64,000 bases of DNA from Gardnerella vaginalis (GCF_001563665.1 NZ_KQ961872.1:1-64000); one strand, 5' to 3'; counted from the stretch's first letter, positions 1 to 11,400 are shown. Program-made: numbers and translations. Notes: generated from the sequence alone by a model not told the origin.

Positions 1-39
1 CCAAAATATCCCAGATTTTATTAGATTTTGGAAAATAAA

Positions 40-93
40 ATGCGCACTGATTTCCCTAACGTACTTAAAGTACATATGAAAATCAATGCGCAT
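40..93 (-). terminator. Terminator after rplK-rplA
   Basis: A long hairpin has outer arms ATGCGCA/TGCGCAT, a single mismatch, then TGATTT/AAATCA, and an inner GTACTT/AAGTAC. Read on the minus strand it is followed by TTTTATTTTC, as in an intrinsic terminator. It lies about 40 nt after the rplA stop codon. Confidence 0.7.
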
Positions 94-129
94 AAAAGCT
101 TTATAAGTCTTAAAACCTAAGCTTTAAAA

Positions 130-825
130 TCAGGCAGCAATACTTGCAATGTCGACTGGAACACCAGGAGCCATTGTAGATGTGATTGTAACCTTAGTGA
201 TATAACGACCCTTGATGGTGCTTGGCTTCAAACGACGAACTTCATCAGCAACAACCTTGAAGTTTTCTTCAAGAGCCTTAGCATCAAACGAACGCTTACC
301 AAAGAGGAACGAAAGATTGCCTTGGCGATCAACGCGGAACTCAATCTTTCCACCCTTAATATCTGCAACAGCCTTTGCAACATCCATAGTCACAGTACCA
401 GTCTTAGGATTTGGCATTAAGCTACGAGGACCGAGAACACGACCCAAGCGGCCAACCTTACCCATCATGTCTGGAGTTGCAACAACAGCATCGAAATCAA
501 GGAAGCCTGCGGCAACCTTTTCGATAAGCTCGTCATCACCAACGATATCTGCACCAGCTTCTTGAGCTTCAGTAGCCTTTGGACCACGAGCAAATACTAA
601 GACCTTAGCAGTCTTACCAGTGCCGTTTGGTAAGTTTACAACACCACGAACCAACTGATCTGCTTTACGAGGATCAACGTTAAGACGCATAACAGCCTCA
701 ACGGATTCATCGAAAGCACGAGATGGCATGCTCTTTAACAAAGCAATAGCCTCAGCTGGAGTATAAAGATTATTACGGTCGATTTTCTCAGCCGCTTCAC
801 GATACTTCTTAGAACGCTTCACCAT
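130..825 (-). CDS. rplA: 50S ribosomal protein L1
   Basis: Ribosomal protein L1 forms the L1 stalk of the large subunit near the E site, and in many bacteria represses translation of its own operon. The 231-residue product has the family's normal length. It shows the N-terminal KRSKKYREA block, the [20 protein letters not shown] signature and the C-terminal VDIASI ending. I start at the ATG of MVKRSKK (825), preceded by GGAG; an in-frame GTG lies three codons upstream. It follows rplK by about 15 nt and is co-transcribed with it, ending at the hairpin at 40-93. Confidence 0.97.
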   Translation of the reverse strand: MVKRSKKYREAAEKIDRNNLYTPAEAIALLKSMPSRAFDESVEAVMRLNVDPRKADQLVRGVVNLPNGTGKTAKVLVFARGPKATEAQEAGADIVGDDELIEKVAAGFLDFDAVVATPDMMGKVGRLGRVLGPRSLMPNPKTGTVTMDVAKAVADIKGGKIEFRVDRQGNLSFLFGKRSFDAKALEENFKVVADEVRRLKPSTIKGRYITKVTITSTMAPGVPVDIASIAA

Positions 826-840
826 TTTCTCCACTCACTT

Positions 841-1272
841 TCAGTCGGTAACGGTAATACCCATCGAGCGAGCAGTGCCCGCGATAATCTTCATGCCAGC
901 CTCAACGTCACGAGCTGAGAGATCAGGCATCTTGATTTCGGCGATTTCGCGCACCTGAGCCTTGGTCACAGAACCAACCTTGTGAGTCAAAGGATTCTCA
1001 GTGCCCTTCTGAATGCCGGCAGCCTTAAGCAATAAAGCAGAAGCTGGAGGAGTCTTCAGAATAAATGTGAAGGAACGATCTTCGTAAACAGTGATTTCAA
1101 CTGGAACGATTTGACCCATCTTGTCCTTCGTCTGGTCATTATAGGCCTTGCAGAAGTCCATGATGTTCACGCCGTGAGAGCCTAAAGCAGGACCCAGTGG
1201 CGGCGCAGGATTTGCCTTACCAGCTTGAATCTCAAGCTTAATAAGAGCAGAAACTTTCTTTTTAGGAGCCAT
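841..1272 (-). CDS. rplK: 50S ribosomal protein L11
   Basis: L11 sits at the GTPase-associated centre of the 50S subunit with 23S rRNA and L10. The 143-residue product is full length, with the [21 protein letters not shown]-terminal block and the C-terminal [12 protein letters not shown]...GTARSMG RNA-binding domain. It is the first gene of the rplK-rplA pair. In this genome nusG lies about 540 bp upstream, separated by its own terminator and palindromic repeats. The leader just upstream can form a hairpin (1309-1338). Confidence 0.97.
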   Translation of the reverse strand: MAPKKKVSALIKLEIQAGKANPAPPLGPALGSHGVNIMDFCKAYNDQTKDKMGQIVPVEITVYEDRSFTFILKTPPASALLLKAAGIQKGTENPLTHKVGSVTKAQVREIAEIKMPDLSARDVEAGMKIIAGTARSMGITVTD

Positions 1273-1308
1273 AATATGGTTCTTCTTTCTTCTAGCGGTT
1301 CAAACGGC

Positions 1309-1338
1309 ACCTTAACACTATTTAAGCAGTTTTAAGGT
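1309..1338 (-). promoter_or_regulatory. Hairpin in the rplK leader
   Basis: The arms ACCTTAAAAC and GTGTTAAGGT pair with one mismatch about 37 nt before the rplK start. Known biology: L1 binds the L11-L1 leader in several bacteria. That this hairpin is such a site is inference only; a terminator or chance pairing is also possible. Confidence 0.35.
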
Positions 1339-1482
1339 ATCCTCCCGCAACTTATATTGCTGTGCTGTGCTAGCGGATTACTCCTCCAGACACAAGCTTC
1401 ACTATTATGCCACATCTTCGCGACACGCTGCATTACGACAGCTGCATTACTACAGCTACAACTATTTTTGCTCAACCAACAA

Positions 1483-1546
1483 AAGTTGGAAGTCTACTTC
1501 CAAGTTTAGTGCAAAATGGCAAAAGTTGGAAGTCTACTTCCAAGTT
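1483..1546. repeat. Paired palindromic repeat (two copies, 40-bp period)
   Basis: Two identical 24-bp copies start at 1483 and 1523, made of arms AAGTTGGAAGT and ACTTCCAAGTT around a CT core. They are separated by 16 nt (TAGTGCAAAATGGCAA). The same pair with the same 40-bp spacing recurs at 15095/15135, and a single copy at 13866. The rest of the 1273-1809 gap holds the rplK leader, the nusG terminator and no convincing gene. Confidence 0.85.
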
Positions 1547-1712
1547 GGACACAAACTTAAGAAAGTTGCTATGCTTAATGATTTAGCAACAACATATTTT
1601 CGCATACATACTTATAGTGAAGCTGTATCTTAGTATTTACAACATACGCCATAGCGCAGTAAATAAACAAAACTGAGGTACGAATAACGCAGCACTTCAA
1701 TCAAATAAACAA

Positions 1713-1742
1713 AACCGGAGTGCAAATTAACGCACCCCGGTT
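1713..1742 (-). terminator. Terminator after secE-nusG
   Basis: Arms AACCGGAGTGC and GCACCCCGGTT pair (one G-T type mismatch), followed on the minus strand by TTGTTTATTT. It lies about 70 nt beyond the nusG stop. Confidence 0.7.
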
Positions 1743-1809
1743 TGTGTTATAAAAACTTAATGCTATAGGCTCGAGATTTTTACTTAAGCTTTTGACTTAA
1801 GCTTTTGAC

Positions 1810-2661
1810 TCAAACAATCGGCTCGACTTGATGGAAACCAAGTTCCACAGGAGTATCACGTCCAAAGATTGAAACCAAAACAGTAAGCTTTTGTGTAGTA
1901 GGCTCTACTTCTGAAACAACAGCAGCCATAGTTGCGAATGGTCCTTCAGTTACTGTTACTTGATCTCCAACCTTATAAGCAACTTCAAGAGTACGCTTAC
2001 GAGCTGCAGCAGGCTTATCTCCAGCATTCTTCAAAGCTTCAGAAGCAATCATAGGAGCCATCATTGCAACTACCTCTTTGCGAGTAAGGCAAGCAGGATC
2101 TTTAGATGGACCAACAAATCCAGTAACACCTTCAGTTTCACGCACAATACGGCGAGCGTTCTCATCAGGCCACATACGAATTAACACATATCCAGGCACA
2201 CGAACGCGAGTAATAACTTTCTTGCCCTTATCTGTATGCTTTTCAACTTCTTCCATAGGAACTTCAATCTGGAAAATTTTATCTTCCAAACCAAAATTCT
2301 GTACACGCGATTCAACATTAGCTTTTACGCGCTTTTCGTAACCTGAATACGTGTGAAGAACGTACCATTTACCTTCCAAAGTGCGCAAGGACTTGGAAAA
2401 TTCTGCAACAGCACGAGCGCCAGCATCTGTAGGATCTTCAACATCTTCTACACTATGAGCATATTCTACAGACTCTTCCTCAGACTCTGTTGCTTCAGAC
2501 TCTGAAGTAGCAGCATCTGAATCAACATGCTCAACAGGTGCATCTTCCTTAGAAGTATCACTTGTTGGAGTATCAACAACGCTTTGAGTATTAACATCAC
2601 CTGCATCAGCTGCAGATTCATCAACGTCGTTAGAAGTTTCGAGATTTAACTCGTCAGTCAT
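1810..2661 (-). CDS. nusG: Transcription termination/antitermination protein NusG
   Basis: NusG binds RNA polymerase and couples transcription to Rho or to ribosomes. The NGN domain starts near residue 97 ([16 protein letters not shown]) and contains the PGYVLIRM and [12 protein letters not shown] motifs. The C-terminal KOW domain is [13 protein letters not shown]. The 283-residue length is above the roughly 180 typical of E. coli because of an acidic, low-complexity N-terminal extension of about 95 residues; such extensions are common in actinobacterial NusG. It lies 24 nt after secE, in the conserved tRNA-Trp-secE-nusG order. Confidence 0.96.
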   Translation of the reverse strand: MTDELNLETSNDVDESAADAGDVNTQSVVDTPTSDTSKEDAPVEHVDSDAATSESEATESEEESVEYAHSVEDVEDPTDAGARAVAEFSKSLRTLEGKWYVLHTYSGYEKRVKANVESRVQNFGLEDKIFQIEVPMEEVEKHTDKGKKVITRVRVPGYVLIRMWPDENARRIVRETEGVTGFVGPSKDPACLTRKEVVAMMAPMIASEALKNAGDKPAAARKRTLEVAYKVGDQVTVTEGPFATMAAVVSEVEPTTQKLTVLVSIFGRDTPVELGFHQVEPIV

Positions 2662-2685
2662 ATTTGCACACCCTCAAAATCTAAA

Positions 2686-2913
2686 TCAGCCGAATAGCCA
2701 CATAACAGACTTGCCTAACCAGAAGTCCATGCATGTAACAAATAGCATTAAGAAAATCACAAAAACAAACACTGAAATTGACCAAGCAAACAACTCTTTA
2801 CCGTGTGGCGCTACAACTTTGCGCGTTTCGTCAATAGTTTGCTTGACGAACATGCCAATGCGCATGAACAAATTTGGCTTAACTGTCTTGTTATCACCGT
2901 TTGCTTGAGCCAT
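2686..2913 (-). CDS. secE: Preprotein translocase subunit SecE
   Basis: SecE is the small essential subunit that clamps SecY in the SecYEG membrane channel. The 75-residue product has the conserved amphipathic segment FVKQTIDETRKVVAPHGKEL followed by one transmembrane helix (SISVFVFVIFLMLFVTCMDF). It lies between tRNA-Trp and nusG, as in many actinobacteria, and is probably co-transcribed with both. Confidence 0.95.
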   Translation of the reverse strand: MAQANGDNKTVKPNLFMRIGMFVKQTIDETRKVVAPHGKELFAWSISVFVFVIFLMLFVTCMDFWLGKSVMWLFG

Positions 2914-2950
2914 GCTGAATCCTTCGTTTGTAACTGATAATAATGAAAAG

Positions 2951-3026
2951 TGGCAGGGACGGCGGGACTCGAACCCACAACCTACGGTTTTGGAGACCGT
3001 TGCGCTACCAATTGCGCCACATCCCT
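2951..3026 (-). tRNA. trnW: tRNA-Trp (CCA anticodon)
   Basis: The minus strand reads AGGGATG at the 5' end, an anticodon loop CTCCAAA (anticodon CCA), a T-loop GGTTCGAGTCC and the 3' acceptor strand GTCCCT with G discriminator and an encoded CCA tail. Length is 76 nt. It immediately precedes secE. Confidence 0.97.
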
Positions 3027-3165
3027 AGGGGAACTCGCCTTATCATACACTAAAACATACGACTTGGCAAAACCACCAAATAGTTATGTTAGCGTAGGGG
3101 CACGATTTCGCGCAATTCCAACAGTATTAAGACATTTAGCAGAGTGTCGCTTAAATAAATATAAA

Positions 3166-4380
3166 CTACTCTTCTATCCATTGCTTCATACGGTGCATGC
3201 CTTCAGCTAACTGCTCATCAGATAACGCACAAGAAAATCGCAAATACCCAGGAGCTCCAAATGCTTCACCTGGAACGGCAGCTACATGTGCTTCATCAAG
3301 AAGCATTTGAGCAAGGTTCGAAGAGGTGTGTGGAACTTCGTGATTTTTACCCAACTTACGTTCAAGCAATGATTCAACATTTGCAAAAGCATAAAAAGCT
3401 CCATGCGGAAGTGGGCATGTTACACCATCAATATTGTTTAATGCTTCAACAATAGCTTTTCTGCGATTGCTAAAAGATTCGCGCATAGTTGAAACTACGT
3501 CTAAAGATCCACCTACTGCTGCAATAGCAGCGCGTTGTGAAATATTAGAAACATTGGAAGTCATGTGACTTTGTAATTTCACAGCGCAAGCAGCAACATC
3601 TAGAGGAGCAACCATCCAACCTACTCGCCACCCTGGCATTGCGTAAGTTTTAGCAACACCATTCAAAATCAATAATTGTTCACGGATTTCTGGAACTTCA
3701 ACGCCAATATAAGACGTTTTTACGCCATCATAATGTAAATGTTCATAAATTTCGTCAGATAAAACCCAAATATGATTTTTAAGCGCCCACTTTCCAATCG
3801 CGCGAATAGTTTCAGCACTCCAAATAGCGCCAGTAGGATTTGAAGGAGATGTAACAATAATAGCTTTAGTGCGAGGTGTGCGAGCTGCTTCAAGCGCATC
3901 AATATCTGGCTCAAAACCTCTATCTGCTCCAGACATCACAGCTACTGGAACTCCTCCTGCAAGCTTAACTGCTTCAGGATAACTAGTCCAATATGGAGAA
4001 GGAATAATAACTTCATCGCCATCATTAAGAAGAATTTGGCAAGCTTCATAAACAGCTTGCTTACCTCCATTAGTGACAACAATTTGATCTGGAGAAACAT
4101 CGTATCCAGAATCTCGCTTTACTTTTTTAGCAATCGCTTCACGTAATTCAAGTAGACCTGCAGTAGCAGTATAACGATAATTTCTAGGATCTCTACACGC
4201 GTTTGCAGCAGCCTCAACAATGTAAGAAGGAGTAGGAAAATCTGGCTCACCTGCTCCAAAACTTACAACATCAATACCTGCAGCCTTCATTGCTTTTGCT
4301 TTACCATCTACTGCTAACGTTGCGCTAGGAGCTACTTTATTTATTCGATCGCTTAATATGCGCCAATTTTCTTCTACCAT
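3166..4380 (-). CDS. Class I/II pyridoxal-phosphate aminotransferase (aspartate aminotransferase-like)
   Basis: A fold-type I aminotransferase, probably moving amino groups between aspartate (or aromatic amino acids) and 2-oxoglutarate. The 404-residue product has the SPSNPTGAIWS motif, the SDEIYEHLHYDG segment and the PLP-binding lysine in NGVAKTYAMPGWRVGW, followed by the C-terminal GYLRFSCA arginine motif. This matches the I-gamma aspartate aminotransferase subgroup, but the exact substrate cannot be read from sequence. No ribosome-binding site precedes the ATG; instead TACACT lies exactly 7 nt upstream, so the mRNA is probably leaderless. Confidence 0.9.
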   Translation of the reverse strand: MVEENWRILSDRINKVAPSATLAVDGKAKAMKAAGIDVVSFGAGEPDFPTPSYIVEAAANACRDPRNYRYTATAGLLELREAIAKKVKRDSGYDVSPDQIVVTNGGKQAVYEACQILLNDGDEVIIPSPYWTSYPEAVKLAGGVPVAVMSGADRGFEPDIDALEAARTPRTKAIIVTSPSNPTGAIWSAETIRAIGKWALKNHIWVLSDEIYEHLHYDGVKTSYIGVEVPEIREQLLILNGVAKTYAMPGWRVGWMVAPLDVAACAVKLQSHMTSNVSNISQRAAIAAVGGSLDVVSTMRESFSNRRKAIVEALNNIDGVTCPLPHGAFYAFANVESLLERKLGKNHEVPHTSSNLAQMLLDEAHVAAVPGEAFGAPGYLRFSCALSDEQLAEGMHRMKQWIEE

Positions 4381-4387
4381 AGTTTAC

Positions 4388-4393
4388 AGTGTA
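4388..4393 (-). promoter_or_regulatory. -10 element of a leaderless aminotransferase mRNA
   Basis: TACACT is followed by GTAAACT and then ATG. A 7-nt gap puts the transcription start at or next to the start codon. The same arrangement, including GTAAAC, is seen at argS. No clear -35 was seen. Confidence 0.5.
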
Positions 4394-4548
4394 ACCGTAA
4401 GGCGCGAAACGATAGAAGATAAACGATAAAAGATAAATAATAATCGATAAGCGAAAAGCTAATAAGCAAAAAGCAAGTAAGAAAAAACTAATAAGAAAAA
4501 AGCAATACTAAAAACTATTTAATACTAAAACCGGCGATTAGCTCACGA

Positions 4549-5700
4549 TTATACAAGAACTAGATTGTCGCGATGCACTACAGGATGAGCATATTGACGT
4601 CCAAGCGAAGAAGTCAACTCATCAGTGGTTAGTCCAATAATATCTGGCATTTCTTCTGAATCAAACGCAACTAATCCTTTGGCTAAATGATTACCTTGCT
4701 CATCGTCAATCCAAACAGGATCTGTTGCTGAAAATTCACCACGTACTCCAACAATACCGGCAGCTAAAAGACTTGCTCGTCCGCCTCTTAATGCTTTAGC
4801 AGCTCCAGAATCAACTATTAAAGTCCCATTAGGATTAGAAGCAAATCCGATCCACAATCTACGAGTAGACGAACGCGAATGAATTGGAGCAAAAGCAGTA
4901 CCAACGCAATCACCTGATAATGCAGGACCAGCGTCACACGCACGCGTAAGAATAGTCGGAATTCCCGAAACAGCCGCTATATGAGCAGCTTCAAGCTTTG
5001 TAATCATCCCGCCAGTTCCAACACCTGAAACACTTGAACCAACTTTTACTTTTTCAAGCGCGTGATTAACATCTTGCACAAAACTTATACGCTTAGCACT
5101 AGGCTCACTTGGAGGAGCAGTATATAAAGCATCTACATCAGTTAGTAAAACTAGAGCATCCGCTCTAACAATATTTGCAACTAAAGATGCTAACCTATCA
5201 TTATCTCCAAAACGAATCTCATTACTTGAAAGAGCATCGTTCTCGTTGACAATAGGTACGATTCCAAGCTCTAGTAAACGCAACATAGTCCTTTGAGCAT
5301 TACGATATCTAGACGGCGAAATCGTAACGTCTGCAGTAAGTAACATCTGCCCTACACGAATACCGAATTGAGAAAAAGCAGACTCATATTGAGCCATCAA
5401 CAAACCTTGTCCAACAGAAGCTGTTGCCTGCTGAGTCGGCACATCCTTAGGACGTTCGCTAAAACCAAGCAAACCAAATCCTGCTGCAATCGCTCCAGAA
5501 GATACTAGCACTACTCTAGCACCCATCATCTGAGTATGACTGATTGCGCAAACGAGATTGCGCAAACGAGATACATCTAGATGACCGGTTTCATCCGTAA
5601 GAGAACTGGAACCAACTTTCACTACAATAGTTCTAGCTTCACGAATTGAACGCCGAACCCCTTCTTCGGTAAGCCCAATGTCGGAATTGTTACTAACCAT
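4549..5700 (-). CDS. proB: Glutamate 5-kinase
   Basis: ProB phosphorylates L-glutamate to gamma-glutamyl phosphate, the first step of proline synthesis. The amino acid kinase domain spans about residues 20-275 (VVKVGSSSL, VSSGAIAAG, NENDAL, RFGDNDRLA, GTGGMITKLEAA). A C-terminal PUA domain (about 295-375) gives the 383-residue full-length form. The gene follows obgE by about 50 bp on the same strand, a common actinobacterial order, and is likely co-transcribed. A GGGG-type ribosome-binding site precedes the ATG. proA is not in the window. Confidence 0.95.
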   Translation of the reverse strand: MVSNNSDIGLTEEGVRRSIREARTIVVKVGSSSLTDETGHLDVSRLRNLVCAISHTQMMGARVVLVSSGAIAAGFGLLGFSERPKDVPTQQATASVGQGLLMAQYESAFSQFGIRVGQMLLTADVTISPSRYRNAQRTMLRLLELGIVPIVNENDALSSNEIRFGDNDRLASLVANIVRADALVLLTDVDALYTAPPSEPSAKRISFVQDVNHALEKVKVGSSVSGVGTGGMITKLEAAHIAAVSGIPTILTRACDAGPALSGDCVGTAFAPIHSRSSTRRLWIGFASNPNGTLIVDSGAAKALRGGRASLLAAGIVGVRGEFSATDPVWIDDEQGNHLAKGLVAFDSEEMPDIIGLTTDELTSSLGRQYAHPVVHRDNLVLV

Positions 5701-5753
5701 AATAATTACCCCTTATATTATGCTATTGAACAAATTATCATGCCAAATGCTGC

Positions 5754-7418
5754 CTAATCTTCACCCCTGCCAAATAAACTGTTCTCATCGTGTTTATCAT
5801 CGTCAACAGATGGATCTGCCCAATGCCCGGACTTGCGCTCAGCCATCATAGCGTTTCGAACTGCAGTCTTAGCGTCCATCATGTTGTGATAATCACGCCT
5901 ACGCTCAGCATTTGTGCGTCTAGCTCCTCGAGGATCGTTAGCTTCAAGTCGCAAATCTTTTCCGCGAGCGCCCAAATTAGCTCCATCAAGCCCTTCTGCG
6001 CCAGCAGCAATACTTGGATCCCAATCAAAACTAACAGATCGCGCTCCACGACCTATGCGAATCTCATCTCCAGGACGAGCGCCAATCTTACGCAATTCAT
6101 CTTCAACACCAAGTTTTGCTAAACGATCTGCCAGATATCCAACAGCTTCATCGTTATCAAAATTAGTTTGCACAACCCAACGCTCTGGTTTTGTGCCTGT
6201 AACACTAAACCAGAAATTGCCATGATTGTCTTCCTCGCGCTCAATAGAAAAATCAGCATTAGTTCCTCGACCATCATCACGACGCCTGCGTAATGCAGGT
6301 TCCATAAGAGGCTGAATCAGAACTCTTTCTTCTTCACGCTCTGCTTGCTCATTAGCAAGCTTTTCACGCGTTTGAGCAACTAATTTTCCAAGCGCAAATC
6401 CTAATTCTTTCAAACCTTCATGCGATGCAGTTGAAATCTCGAATACTTGCAAACCCATTGACTCAAATTCACTACGAACAAATTCAGCTAATTCTTTAGC
6501 TTCAGGAACATCAATCTTATTCAAAACTATGATTCGAACACGATCAGGTATAGGTATAGCTCCAAGGGGCAGATCGAGCTTATCAGAATATTTAGAAAGC
6601 TCACGTTCTAAAGCATGATAATCTGAAATTGGATCGCGATCAGGCTCTAAAGTAGCACAATCTATTACATGCGCAATTATTTCTGTTCGCTCAATATGAC
6701 GCAAGAATTCAAGACCTAATCCCTTACCTTCGCAAGCACCTGGAATTAAACCTGGAACGTCCGCAATCGTATATCTGTAATTTCCAAAACTTACAACACC
6801 AAGATTTGGAACTAAAGTAGTAAACGGATAATCTGCAATTTTTGGCTTAGCTGCACTAATTGAAGCAACTAAACTTGATTTTCCAGCCGAAGGGAATCCA
6901 ACTAAAGCAACATCAGCAATTGACTTTAATTCTAAAATTAAATCGCGCTCTTCGCCTGGCTCTCCAAGAAGAGCAAATCCTGGAGCTCTACGAGTTTTAT
7001 TAGCAAGAGCAGCATTACCAAGGCCGCCAGCACCACCTGCAGCAGCCACAAATCGCTCTCCTGCCTTATTAAGATCTGCTAAAACTTCACCAGTACGCTT
7101 AGGTCCAGCGCCAGAACGAGCAGCAAATACAACAGTCCCAACCGGAACAGGTAATATCAAATCTGCTCCTTGAGAACCATCTTTTGTGTCCCCCAATCCC
7201 ATAGTGCCATTTTCTGCATTTCGATGAGGCATAAAACGGTAATCAAGCAGACTATTAGCATTACGATCTGCAACAAAAATAACAGATCCTCCGTTGCCAC
7301 CGTTGCCACCGTTAGGACCAGCTAGTGGCTTATATTTTTCACGGCGTACACCTGCAGAGCCATTGCCACCATCGCCGCCTTTAACATGCACAGTCACACG
7401 ATCTACAAAGTCACTCAT
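5754..7418 (-). CDS. obgE: GTPase Obg/CgtA
   Basis: Obg is an essential ribosome-associated GTPase acting in 50S assembly and stress signalling. The glycine-rich Obg fold covers residues 1-158 ([14 protein letters not shown]...[14 protein letters not shown]). The G domain follows with G1 [11 protein letters not shown]3 DVPGLIPGA and G4 NKIDV. The OCT domain (about 380-450) and a charged tail follow, giving 554 residues, long but normal for actinobacteria. An AAGG site precedes the ATG. A strong terminator between rpmA and this gene implies its own promoter despite the classic rplU-rpmA-obgE order. Confidence 0.96.
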   Translation of the reverse strand: MSDFVDRVTVHVKGGDGGNGSAGVRREKYKPLAGPNGGNGGNGGSVIFVADRNANSLLDYRFMPHRNAENGTMGLGDTKDGSQGADLILPVPVGTVVFAARSGAGPKRTGEVLADLNKAGERFVAAAGGAGGLGNAALANKTRRAPGFALLGEPGEERDLILELKSIADVALVGFPSAGKSSLVASISAAKPKIADYPFTTLVPNLGVVSFGNYRYTIADVPGLIPGACEGKGLGLEFLRHIERTEIIAHVIDCATLEPDRDPISDYHALERELSKYSDKLDLPLGAIPIPDRVRIIVLNKIDVPEAKELAEFVRSEFESMGLQVFEISTASHEGLKELGFALGKLVAQTREKLANEQAEREEERVLIQPLMEPALRRRRDDGRGTNADFSIEREEDNHGNFWFSVTGTKPERWVVQTNFDNDEAVGYLADRLAKLGVEDELRKIGARPGDEIRIGRGARSVSFDWDPSIAAGAEGLDGANLGARGKDLRLEANDPRGARRTNAERRRDYHNMMDAKTAVRNAMMAERKSGHWADPSVDDDKHDENSLFGRGED

Positions 7419-7511
7419 ACTCGCTACCTTACTCGATGCTTAACACTTAAAATCTTCACTGTTTTATTAACAAGACAACTACTTATACAAACAACAAAAC
7501 AAGAAAGTAAA

Positions 7512-7537
7512 AAGCCGCACCGAACTGGGTGCGGCTT
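7512..7537 (-). terminator. Terminator after rplU-rpmA
   Basis: A GC-rich stem AAGCCGCACC/GGTGCGGCTT with a 6-nt loop is followed on the minus strand by TTTTTACTTTC. It separates rpmA from obgE. Confidence 0.85.
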
Positions 7538-7587
7538 AAACATTTTATGTCGACTTATTGTCGAATCTGCTTAGGCTTGAATATTAC

Positions 7588-7839
7588 TCAGGCAGTTACT
7601 ACGTCAACAACCTTACGATCGCGACGAACACCAAACTTCACATTGCCGTCCGCCAAAGCGTAAAGCGTGTGATCCTTGCCCAAAGCAACGTTCTGACCTG
7701 CGTGGAACTTAGTGCCGCGCTGGCGAACGATAATATTGCCAGCCACAACAGCTTCACCGCCGAACTTCTTAACGCCAAGATATTGCGCCTGCGAATCGCG
7801 ACCGTTGCGCGAGCTAGACGCACCCTTCTTATGTGCCAT
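7588..7839 (-). CDS. rpmA: 50S ribosomal protein L27
   Basis: L27 reaches toward the peptidyl transferase centre with its N-terminus. The 83-residue product begins [17 protein letters not shown], so no N-terminal cleavage extension of the Firmicutes type is present. It continues with the [19 protein letters not shown] and GKDHTLYAL blocks. It lies 37 nt after rplU and ends before a strong terminator. Confidence 0.98.
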   Translation of the reverse strand: MAHKKGASSSRNGRDSQAQYLGVKKFGGEAVVAGNIIVRQRGTKFHAGQNVALGKDHTLYALADGNVKFGVRRDRKVVDVVTA

Positions 7840-7876
7840 CTTGCTGTCCTTTCAGGTTTATAACACCGTCAGTCAA

Positions 7877-8185
7877 TCAGGCAATGGCCGTGATCTTGAC
7901 GAGAGTCAACTTCTGACGATGACCCTTACGGCGAGCCACGCCAGTCTTATTCTTATATTTCATAATGCTGATCTTCGGACCTTTGGCTTCGTCATTAATG
8001 ACTTCTGCCTTAACCGAAATCTTTGCAAGATCCTTTGAGCTAAGAGTTACCTTAGCACCGTCAACAACGAGCGCGACCGGGAATTCCACGGTATCGCCCT
8101 TCTTTGCATCGAGACGGTTGACGAGGATGGCATCTCCAACCTCAACCTTCTCCTGATGGCCACCGGCCTTCACAATCGCGTACAT
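7877..8185 (-). CDS. rplU: 50S ribosomal protein L21
   Basis: L21 binds 23S rRNA in the large subunit. The 102-residue product starts [14 protein letters not shown], the conserved N-terminus. An open extension of 23 residues upstream begins with GTG and resembles no L21, so I reject it. The C-terminal [17 protein letters not shown] block is typical. It heads the rplU-rpmA operon and has a consensus-like promoter about 80-110 bp upstream. Confidence 0.97.
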   Translation of the reverse strand: MYAIVKAGGHQEKVEVGDAILVNRLDAKKGDTVEFPVALVVDGAKVTLSSKDLAKISVKAEVINDEAKGPKISIMKYKNKTGVARRKGHRQKLTLVKITAIA

Positions 8186-8263
8186 AATCTGTTCCTTGCT
8201 ATCTGGAAAGCTTACTATTGCCCAGCACACAGCATTAAGCCTGCGGCCAGACACCGACTATCA

Positions 8264-8293
8264 AAAATACACCAACCTATGTACTAACGTCAA
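8264..8293 (-). promoter_or_regulatory. Promoter of rplU-rpmA
   Basis: On the minus strand TTGACG and TATTTT are separated by 18 nt. This predicts a leader of about 70 nt before the rplU ATG. Confidence 0.55.
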
Positions 8294-8412
8294 GCAGGTG
8301 TTTTTATAAGTCGAATTAGACAATATTCACTATTGTACTCATGGCATATACTTTATCTATTTAATTTTAAGTATTTGCAAAAATACAAATAAGAATATTA
8401 CATAATTAACTT

Positions 8413-11400
8413 CTAGTCTGTAGAGTCAGTAGAATCTGTAGAGTCAGTAGAATCTGTTGAATCAGTAAAATCAGTAGAGTCTGAATATTCTACAGTTTCA
8501 TTAGACTCAAGATTTTCATTAGACTCAAGATTTTCATTAGACTCCACAGAATCTGAAGATTCTATATAATTTGAATTGTCTAACGCATGCTCTGAAGACT
8601 CAGTAGAATCTGCAGACTCAATTTCATGAGTTTCCGATCCGTTATCTAATTCCGTTCCACTTTCAACTTCAGATTTATCTTCTATTTCAATCACAGGTTC
8701 AACTTCAGATTTATCTTCAACTTCAGTTACAGGTTCAACTTCAGATTCACCCTCAACTTCATTGACCGATTCACCTTCAGAATGATCTAAATTCTCAATA
8801 GAAACATTTTCATCCTCAACAGAATCCTGAGAAATAACAGAATCAGAAGAAACAACAGAATCCGAATCACTCATTCCACTAGAGTCAGCAGACATACTCG
8901 CAGCAGCTGCAGCAATACGCGCAAGCTTAGCTCTAACATCTGCACTAGAACCTTTAGGCTTAACTACTACAGACGAGGTCTCAGTAACAGTGCCATGACC
9001 ATATTTATTCGTCTTAATAAAAGGATCTCCGCCTTTAAGCGCATAAGGATCAGCATATTCCGAAGAAACCGTTGGCTCATCATGTAATATGAATCCACGA
9101 CCTTTACAAGTCGGACATTCCTCCGAGAAAGCTTCAACCAATCCCTGTCCCACACGCTTACGAGTCATTTGTACAAGACCAAGAGAAGTAACTTCAGCAA
9201 CTTGATGCTTAGTTCGATCTCGAGCCAAACACTCAACAAGACGGCGCAAAACAAGATCGCGATTAGCTGGCATAACCATATCAACATAATCAATCATGAC
9301 CATGCCACCAATATCACGCAAACGCAACTGTCGAGCAATTTCTTCAGACGCTTCCAAATTGCAGCGAGTAACTGTTTCTTCCAAAGACTTACCGCGACCA
9401 ATAAATCTACCGGTATTAACATCAATAGTTGTCATAGCTTCCGTGCGATCTATAACAATAGACCCACCAGATGGCAAATAAACTTGACGCTCCATACCTT
9501 TACGTAGCTGACTATCAATCTGCCATTTATCGAAAACATCCTTGCCTTCATGGTCAGCAGGATCCCAATATTCAACCTTGCTTCTCAAATCCGGAGCCAT
9601 CATCTCCAAATATTCATCAATTCTGTGATAGACACCTTCACCTTCAACAATCAACTTATTGAAATCATCGTTAAAAATATCTCGCACAACACGAATCGCA
9701 ACATCAGGCTCACCTTGCAATAATTTAGGACGCTTACCATGCAAGAATTCCTCACGCTTTTCACTAATACGCTGCCATTGACGAATCAAAGACTCCAAAT
9801 CCTTAGAAATCGCTTCCTCACTTGCGCCATCTGCAGCTGTGCGAATAATTACTCCCATATCTTTTGGAGCAATCTTAGACACAATTGAACGCAAACGAGA
9901 ACGTTCGCGATCTGAAAGCTTACGGCTCACGCCAGTCATACCACCAGAAGGAACTAAGACTAAGAACCTTCCTGCAAGAGTTACTTGCGAAGTTAAACGC
10001 GCACCTTTATGACCAATAGGATCTTTAGTAACTTGAACAAGAACAGGATCACCAGACTTGAACGCCAACTCAATTAGTCGAGGCTGACCTTCAAGACGAG
10101 TCATATCCCAATTAACTTCGCCGGCATATAATACGCCATTCCTAGATTGGCCAATATCTACGAACGCAGCTTCCATACTCGGAAGTACATTTTGCACACG
10201 ACCAAGGTAAATATTGCCAACAGTAGCAACTTCTTGAATATCAGAAACATAGTGTTCAACAAGAATATTGTCTTCAATAACTGAAATTTGCGTATGACGA
10301 TCTCGCTCACGCACAACCATCAAACGATCTACATTCTCACGGCGAGCAAGAAAATCCTGTTCCATAAGAAGATTTTGACGACTACGCTCACGACGATTAT
10401 CACGGCGGCGCTGTCTTTTTGCTTCTAATCGAGTTGAACCTTCAATATCCGTAATCTCATCAATATACTGCTGCTTACGAGAACGGCGAATACTATTCCC
10501 AGAATCACCAGAAGATGAAAGCGCATTCGCATCATCAGAAGGTAAATTATCTGATCCATCAGAATTTGAAGAACTAGAGGACGAATCATCTGAAGATCTA
10601 GAAGGACGACGTCTACGCCTACGCCGAGTGTAAACAGCCTCTTCATCATCTTGAGCACGCAATTCTTCAGGATCAGGGATTAAATCACGATCCTCTTGAG
10701 AAACTTGAACGGCATCGATATCAATATTGTCATTATCTGAATCAATAAAACCGGATTCCGAATCATTTTCACTGTTGCTACTGTTGCTACGATTACCACT
10801 ATTATTATTGCGATCTAATCTAGAAGGACGACGTCTACGCCTACGGCGAGTGTAAACAGCATCATCGTCACTATTTTCATACGAATCAACATCATCCTGT
10901 GAATCTGAATCTTCATCTGAACCAGAATAATCAGAATCATCATTCCTATCAGAATGACGGCGAGAAGAACTCGAGCGCTCAGATTTATTCATCAAATCAC
11001 TAAGATCGATCGTATCTTCTACTTTAGAATCTATAGGACTATAAACAATATCGTCATATTCTAGATCCTCTTCAATCTGCTCAACTTCAGCAGCAGCTCT
11101 TCGCTCAGAAGCATTCAAACGGCGATTCTTACGAGAGCGTTTTACTGGAAGATCAGACTTCTTGGAAGATTCCTTAGAATATTCCTTAGAAGATTCTTTA
11201 GAAGATTCTTTAGAAGATATATCAAAAGATCCATCTAAAGATAAATCGTCAAAAATAACGCCATCTGAAGATTCATAATCTGAATCAGAATATTTTGAAG
11301 ACTTACGATTAGCATTGCGGACATACCCGCGATTAGAATCGTCAACAGACTTTCTTCCAAATGAAACTTCATTATCAGCACTGTTATCTGTGCTGTTATA

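Noticed and set aside
212..565. Plus-strand open frame opposite rplA
   Set aside because: It is antisense to a certain ribosomal protein gene; the composition is that of a shadow frame.
1367..1633. An 88-codon plus-strand open frame between rplK and nusG
   Set aside because: It runs across the palindromic repeats, has Tyr/Ser-rich composition unlike any family, and has no ribosome-binding site.
8186..8254. 23-residue N-terminal extension of L21 from a GTG
   Set aside because: L21 proteins start at MYAIV; the extension overlaps the predicted leader and resembles nothing.
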